Part shown: positions 20,759 through 24,731 of the stretch, in pieces
How the letters are laid out: each line of letters begins with the position of its first letter
How positions within the stretch are numbered: position 1 is the stretch's first letter
Made by a program: the position numbers and the translations under genes
Assembly (NCBI GenBank): GCA_964592855.1
Contig: CAZQKI010000052.1
Location: 1-24,731 of the forward strand
Reading direction: 5' to 3'
Length of the DNA: 24,731 nt
Origin: JAAYLN01 sp964592855
GTDB lineage: Bacteria > Verrucomicrobiota > Kiritimatiellia > RFP12 > JAAYLN01
The notes under the pieces: model-generated
Seen by the model: only the letters and a program-made list of their open reading frames with translations
Told to the model about the DNA's origin: nothing
Databases searched by the model: none

Positions 20759-21475
20759 TCATTTGCCAAAAACGGCCTTCTGCAAAGCCATGAGGCGCGC
20801 CTTGTCCATCGACGGCGTTTCGCCCATGGGATTGGTTCGTCCGAGCTGCAGATACTTGGCATCGCCCAGCCGGTGGAACGGAAGCAGCTCCACACGCTGA
20901 ATGCAGCGGTAGGGCTTAAGCAGGGCGGCCAGCAATTGTATGTCGTCCAGCGTGTCGCTCCATCCCGGCACGACGACATGACGGATACACACAGCCTGCT
21001 GGCGGGCTTCGGCATCCTGCAGGAGCGTCAGGGCGCCCGCAATGCCGACGCCGGTCAATTCCTGTGCGCGCTGCGGATCGGGATGCTTGATGTCAAGCAG
21101 GACCAGGTCCGCCAAGGCCAGTGCCGCCCGCGATGCGGCGTCGGCGCAGCCCCCGCCGGTGTCGACGGCGGTGTGCACACCTGCTTTACGGCAGGCCTGG
21201 AGCATAGCCGCGGCACCTTCGGGCTGGGCCAAGGGTTCGCCGCCCGACAAGGTTACCCCACCCTCCCGATCGCCGAAATAGGGGCGCATGCGATCAACTA
21301 TCCGCATCATTTCGCTGATCGACATGAGACTTCCGCCAGTCAGTGTCTGCGTATCGGGATTCTGGCAGTAGCGGCAGCGCAGGGGGCACCCCTGGAAGAA
21401 GAACACGCAGCGGATGCCCGGGCCGTCCAGGCCCCCCAGCGACTCGACACTATGGATGCGGCAGGTGGTCTCCAT
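20759..21475 (-). CDS. pflA: Pyruvate formate-lyase activating enzyme (radical SAM)
   Basis: This 238-residue protein has the radical SAM cluster motif C30-x3-C34-x2-C37 in FFQGCPLRCRYCQNPD, the SAM-binding GGVTLSGGEPL and LLDIKHPDP, all typical of PflA. The opening IHSVESLGGLDGPGIRCV is the classic activase start. It uses S-adenosylmethionine and a 4Fe-4S cluster to place a glycyl radical on the adjacent lyase. It starts eight bases after the lyase stop codon, so the two are cotranscribed and expected to work in anoxic conditions. Length matches E. coli PflA (246). Confidence 0.95.
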   Translation of the reverse strand: METTCRIHSVESLGGLDGPGIRCVFFFQGCPLRCRYCQNPDTQTLTGGSLMSISEMMRIVDRMRPYFGDREGGVTLSGGEPLAQPEGAAAMLQACRKAGVHTAVDTGGGCADAASRAALALADLVLLDIKHPDPQRAQELTGVGIAGALTLLQDAEARQQAVCIRHVVVPGWSDTLDDIQLLAALLKPYRCIQRVELLPFHRLGDAKYLQLGRTNPMGETPSMDKARLMALQKAVFGK

Positions 21476-21483
21476 GAAACTCC

Positions 21484-23730
21484 CTACAGCGTCGTGTGGA
21501 AGGTGCGCGCGATCACTTCATCCTGATGCCTGCGGCTCAGGCGCGTGAAGTTCACCGCATATCCGGAGACGCGGACGGTGAGCTGCGGATACTTCTCAGG
21601 GTGCACCTGAGCGTCCTGCAACTGCGCGCGGTTGAGCACGTTGACGTTCAGGTGGTGCCCCTGCTGCATGAAGTAGCCGTCGAGGATCCGCACCAGATTG
21701 CCAATCTGGGTGGCACGCTCACCGCCCAGGCTGCCAGGCGTGATGGTGAAGGTGCAACTGATGCCGTCCTGGCAACTGTCGTAGGGGATTCCCGCCACGG
21801 AGTTCAGCGAAGCCAGGGCGCCGCGCGAATCGCGGTTGTGCATGGGATTGGCGCCCGGGGCAAAAGGTTTTCCGGCGGGACGGCCATCAGGCGTCGCCCC
21901 GGTCGACTGGCCATAGACGACATTCGACGTGATGGTGAGGATCGAAAGCGTATGCTTGGCGTTGCGGTAGGCGGGATGGCGCTGCAAGCTGGCTTCGAAA
22001 CTGGACACCAGTTCCACCGCCAGGCCGTCCACGCGCGGATCGTCGTTGCCGTAGCAGGGAAACTCGCCATTGATCGTGAAGTCGACGGCCAGGCCGCGCG
22101 CATCGCAAACGGGGGTCACGCGGGCGTGGCGGATCGCGCTCAGGCTATCGGCCATGACCGAGAGTCCCGCCACGCCAAAGGCCAGCAGTCGTTCAACCTC
22201 CGTGTCGTGCAGGGCCATCTCCAGCTTCTCGTAGGCATACTTGTCGTGCATGAAGTGGATGATGTTCAAGGTGTTGACGTAGTTCCCGCAGAGCCAGTCG
22301 CGATAGAAGTCGAACTGCTCCTTGACGACGGGATAGTCGAGCGGGGCGTTGGCCAGCGAGGGTCGCAGCGGGGCGATCTGCAGGCCGCTCCGCTCCTCGC
22401 GTCCGCCGTTGATGGCCAGCAGCAGCACCTTGGGCAGGTTGCAGCGGGCGCCGAAATACTGCATCTGCTTGCCGATCCGCATGGCCGAAACGCAGCAGGC
22501 GATGCCGTAGTCATCGCCAAAGCGAAGCCGCATCAGATCGTCGTTCTCATATTGGATCGAGTCGGTTTCGATGCTGACGCGGGCGCAATAGCGCCGGAAG
22601 GGTTCAGGCAGATGCTTGGACCAGAGGACGGTCAGGTTGGGCTCGGGGGCGGGACCGAGCGTGTAGAGCGTGTGGAGGAAGCGGAAGGAAGTCAGCGTCA
22701 CGCGCGGGCGTCCATCGAGGCCCAGGCCGCCCAGCGACTCGGTCACCCACGTCGGATCGCCGGCAAAGAGTTCATTGTACTCCGGCGTGCGAAGCTGCCG
22801 TGCCATGCGCAGCTTCATGACGAAATGGTCGATGAACTCCTGCGCCTGGGTCTCGTCGATCCGGCCCGCCTGCAGGTCGCGCTCGAAATAGATATCGAGA
22901 AAACTACTCACACGTCCCAGCGACATCGCGGCGCCGTTCTGCTCCTTGATCGCCCCCAGATAGGCGAAGTAGACCCACTGAACCGCTTCGTGCGCATTCC
23001 GGGCCGGGCGGGCAATGTCAAACCCGTATGCGGCGGCCATCTCCTTCAGTTTGTGCAGGAAGTCGATTTCCTTCCAGAGTTCCTCGGAGCGCCGGATGTT
23101 CTCCTCGTCCATCGCGGCGTTGGCCAGGCGCGTCTTGTCGGCGTGCTTTGCGGCGATCAGGCGGTCGACGCCATAGAGGGCGACGCGGCGGTAGTCACCG
23201 ATGATGCGGCCGCGTCCATAGGCATCCGGCAAGCCGGTGATGATGCCCAGCTTGCGGAGGTTGCACATGGTCTCGCTGTAGACATGGAAGACGCCGTCGT
23301 TGTGGGTGGTGCGATAGGCAAAGGCCCGCTCAACCTCTTCCCCAAGCTTGTAGCCGTATGCTTCGCAGGCCTGGCGCGCCATGCGGATGCCGCCGAAGGG
23401 GTTCACGCCGCGGCAGAGCGGTTTTGCGGTCTGAAGGCCGACGATGCACTCATCGTCGCGGTCGATATAGCCCGGGGCATAGGTCGTCAGCGAGGAGATC
23501 ACATCGGTGTCGATGTCCAGCACGCCGCCCTTTGCCGCCTCCTGCTTGAGTAGCTCGCGGAATTTCGAGTTCAGCCGCCGCGTCCGCGGCGTCGCTTCGG
23601 AAAGGAAAGACTCATCGCCGCCATAGGGGGTGATGTTCTGCTGGATGAAATCACGGACATCGATGGCATCCTGCCAGAGTCCCGGTTTAAAATCGACCCA
23701 GGCCGAATCGTTTACAACAGACGTATTCAT
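21484..23730 (-). CDS. pflB: Formate C-acetyltransferase (pyruvate formate-lyase)
   Basis: This 748-residue glycyl-radical enzyme has the adjacent catalytic cysteines C412-C413 (YGIACCVSAMRIGK) and the glycyl-radical site G723 in RVSGYAVNF. The first half contains VGLQTAKPLCRGVNPFGG, and the second half contains the PFL-specific ITSNVVYGQSTGATPDGR. It converts pyruvate and CoA to formate and acetyl-CoA in the cytoplasm without oxygen. Length and motifs match genuine PFL rather than glycerol dehydratase or choline lyase. I chose the ATG at 23730 (MNTSVVNDSAW), preceded by GGGGAG; the open frame extends upstream but without family similarity. It is followed by pflA eight bases later. The long upstream region has palindromes that may regulate it. 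Confidence 0.96.
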   Translation of the reverse strand: MNTSVVNDSAWVDFKPGLWQDAIDVRDFIQQNITPYGGDESFLSEATPRTRRLNSKFRELLKQEAAKGGVLDIDTDVISSLTTYAPGYIDRDDECIVGLQTAKPLCRGVNPFGGIRMARQACEAYGYKLGEEVERAFAYRTTHNDGVFHVYSETMCNLRKLGIITGLPDAYGRGRIIGDYRRVALYGVDRLIAAKHADKTRLANAAMDEENIRRSEELWKEIDFLHKLKEMAAAYGFDIARPARNAHEAVQWVYFAYLGAIKEQNGAAMSLGRVSSFLDIYFERDLQAGRIDETQAQEFIDHFVMKLRMARQLRTPEYNELFAGDPTWVTESLGGLGLDGRPRVTLTSFRFLHTLYTLGPAPEPNLTVLWSKHLPEPFRRYCARVSIETDSIQYENDDLMRLRFGDDYGIACCVSAMRIGKQMQYFGARCNLPKVLLLAINGGREERSGLQIAPLRPSLANAPLDYPVVKEQFDFYRDWLCGNYVNTLNIIHFMHDKYAYEKLEMALHDTEVERLLAFGVAGLSVMADSLSAIRHARVTPVCDARGLAVDFTINGEFPCYGNDDPRVDGLAVELVSSFEASLQRHPAYRNAKHTLSILTITSNVVYGQSTGATPDGRPAGKPFAPGANPMHNRDSRGALASLNSVAGIPYDSCQDGISCTFTITPGSLGGERATQIGNLVRILDGYFMQQGHHLNVNVLNRAQLQDAQVHPEKYPQLTVRVSGYAVNFTRLSRRHQDEVIARTFHTTL

Positions 23731-23817
23731 CGATGGACACTCCCCTGCTTGCATGTTCTCGAGGTGCCCAGACGGTCGGCGAGGTGGCGATGCAGTCCCA
23801 TGTGGTCCTTCCACGCA

Positions 23818-23831
23818 GTTCCCGCGGGAAC
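23818..23831. promoter_or_regulatory. 14-bp perfect palindrome upstream of pflB
   Basis: GTTCCCGCGGGAAC is a perfect palindrome about 90 bases upstream of the pflB start codon. It suits a dimeric regulator or could form a short hairpin in the 5' leader. No regulator can be named. Confidence 0.35.
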
Positions 23832-23906
23832 CGTTCCGTCAGTTCTGCAACAGGTAAATACCAATGCGGGGATCAGCCAAGTCTGGATGCTGGCCCACAG
23901 TCCGCC

Positions 23907-23938
23907 TGTCTGCGTGCGTACCCGCACAGGCAGGCCGA
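23907..23938. repeat. REP-like imperfect palindrome
   Basis: GCCTGTCTGCGTGCG and CGCACAGGCAGGC face each other across a few bases. A degenerate relative with the same orientation lies in the loop of the hairpin at 24214-24292 (GGTCTGCAC ... ACAGGCAGACAGGCC). Confidence 0.45.
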
Positions 23939-24069
23939 GAGTGTGAATGGGGGTTGTCTGCGTCATGGCCTGTGTCTTCCGTGTTTTTTTTGGCGAATCC
24001 TGTTTATCCATGCGTCAAAAACACAATAACACATTGCAGCGCAACAAACTACAACTATTTTTTTTCGGA

Positions 24070-24080
24070 GGGGGGGGGGG
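24070..24080. repeat. Homopolymer G11 tract
   Basis: Eleven consecutive G bases follow a T8 run (24058-24065). Such tracts slip during replication and are also prone to sequencing error. It lies outside any recognised gene. Confidence 0.8.
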
Positions 24081-24213
24081 TAGACAAACGCGATGGAACG
24101 TGCGACAATTTCGCTGTTCATTTTGGGCGTGGCAGGGTGCCGCGCAGAAGACGATGGGGCGTAGGTTGGGCCGTCAGGCGAGCCCACGGTGGTCAGCCGG
24201 GCGCTTCAATTTA

Positions 24214-24292
24214 CAAAACGCCCCGGTCGCAAGCCGGTCTGCACGTCTATACAGGCAGACAGGCCGGTAGGCGCAGCGACCGGGGGGTTTTG
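24214..24292. repeat. Large nested inverted repeat (17-bp outer stem)
   Basis: CAAAACGCCCCGGTCGC (24214-24230) pairs with GCGACCGGGGGGTTTTG (24276-24292) with one mismatch. Inside the 45-base loop GCCGGTCTGC (24233-24242) pairs with GCAGAC (24255-24260) and, after an AGG bulge, CCGGT. The transcript could fold into one long bulged hairpin of 79 bases. It could be a structured RNA, a terminator-like element or a small miniature element. Confidence 0.6.
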
Positions 24293-24345
24293 CAAGAGCC
24301 TCATACGTCATCGATTTGATTACGGCAGATGCTATTTTTAGGATT

Positions 24346-24364
24346 GTTTCAATTATTATGAAAC
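24346..24364. promoter_or_regulatory. Inverted repeat GTTTCA-N7-TGAAAC
   Basis: Perfect six-base arms around ATTATTA in an AT-rich stretch. Spacing suits a helix-turn-helix operator. No adjacent gene is visible, so the role is unknown. Confidence 0.3.
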
Positions 24365-24731
24365 ACGCCACGGGAAAAGTAGCGGGAAGAAAATTGTGAT
24401 AAAGTAGTTCTGGACAAAAGAAATAATCCGAGTAGAATCCAATTCAAATTCGAGCAGGATTTTGCTTGCCATGAATCCTGTTAGTGTAAGCCGCTTTCAT
24501 ATCGTTATACTCGCGGCCGCCTTGCGGTGAGCTGCGATCAACAGATGATGCAATTGTAACAGAATGTCCAAGTACCCGATGTGATCCCTTTCTGCCATTA
24601 CTGCATCCCTACACTTAAACCCATTCTTGAACGGCGCACTTACTCCACCGGCTTACTCGCAAACCATCCGCGATCAGTGGTTGTCGCGTATCTGTCACAA
24701 AATCCCCCCACAAACCCGGAAGCGCCTGAGA

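Larger units (their letters stand above)
23731..24731. other. About 1 kb without a convincing gene, upstream of pflB
   Basis: No open frame here has protein-like composition plus a start signal. The stretch contains palindromes (23818-23831, 23907-23938), a T8 run next to a G11 run (24058-24080), a large nested hairpin (24214-24292) and an inverted GTTTCA repeat (24346-24364). The pflB promoter must lie here, but I could not fix it. The last 230 bases show nothing beyond a 33-codon minus-strand frame at 24497-24598, which I do not call. Confidence 0.6.

Noticed and set aside
21496..23553. Very long (685-codon) plus-strand frame
   Set aside because: It is the antisense shadow of pflB, whose catalytic and glycyl-radical motifs are unmistakable; GC-rich codon bias keeps the opposite strand open.
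23727..24011. 94-codon minus-strand frame overlapping the pflB start region
   Set aside because: It runs through a REP-like palindrome, has low-complexity composition and overlaps the real pflB start.
24214..24292. Integron attC site
   Set aside because: The ends do not give the RYYYAAC/GTTRRRY core pair, there is no integrase and no cassette array.
24497..24598. 33-codon minus-strand frame (MAERDHIGYLDILLQLHHLL...)
   Set aside because: It has an attractive leucine-rich pattern but no clear ribosome-binding site, and I do not recognise it; the frame is short enough to arise by chance.

Overview
The window looks like one scaffold from a GC-rich bacterium of the PVC superphylum, most likely a Kiritimatiellota- or Lentisphaerota-type metagenome bin. 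I infer this from gene content: secreted PQQ-like propeller proteins, a GH42-like hydrolase, an amplified-type URO-D family protein, a DUF2293 protein, a eukaryotic-type UDP-GlcNAc pyrophosphorylase and dense REP/RAYT repeats. No taxonomic marker is present. A run of exactly 100 Ns at 15914-16013 marks a scaffold join of unknown true length.

Layout. (1) 1-4648, minus strand: a truncated tRNA-Val and a complete YdbH-YnbE-YdbL-type outer-membrane lipid-transport operon headed by a UDP-sugar pyrophosphorylase. (2) 4739-4828: tRNA-Leu. (3) 4977-10603, plus strand: four tightly packed genes (sialidase-like Asp-box protein, secreted PQQ-like propeller with a coiled-coil insert, secreted GH42-like protein, URO-D family protein) that probably form one glycan or glycoconjugate catabolic operon. 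(4) 10685-11352: Phd/VapC-type toxin-antitoxin pair with a readable promoter. (5) 11395-14170, minus strand: E1-alpha, E1-beta and GT2 glycosyltransferase operon with no E2 or E3, divergent from a DnaQ-like exonuclease gene. (6) 14790-15452: a repeat-rich block of nested hairpins bounded by inverted CACGGAG repeats, next to a gene fragment. (7) 15453-16219: a DUF2293 gene (interrupted by the Ns) coupled to a 56-residue membrane protein. (8) 16548-20603: an accessory island holding a truncated RAYT transposase with REP palindromes, a three-gene cassette (ERCC4 nuclease, Nmad2, Nmad3) between 197-bp direct repeats, and an MNT/HEPN/76-residue-protein operon. (9) 20759-23730, minus strand: pyruvate formate-lyase and its activase. 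(10) 23731-24731: about 1 kb with no convincing gene but several inverted repeats.

The most interesting part is the accessory island. The ERCC4-Nmad2-Nmad3 genes overlap or abut in one transcription direction and sit precisely between two copies of a sequence made of a REPIN plus the 3' end of a 76-residue gene. The two copies differ only synonymously across the coding part. This looks like a compact, mobile module for handling or cutting modified DNA, next to a MNT/HEPN toxin-antitoxin-like operon: a small defence island. The Nmad assignment rests on recognised N-terminal signatures and was not checked by search.
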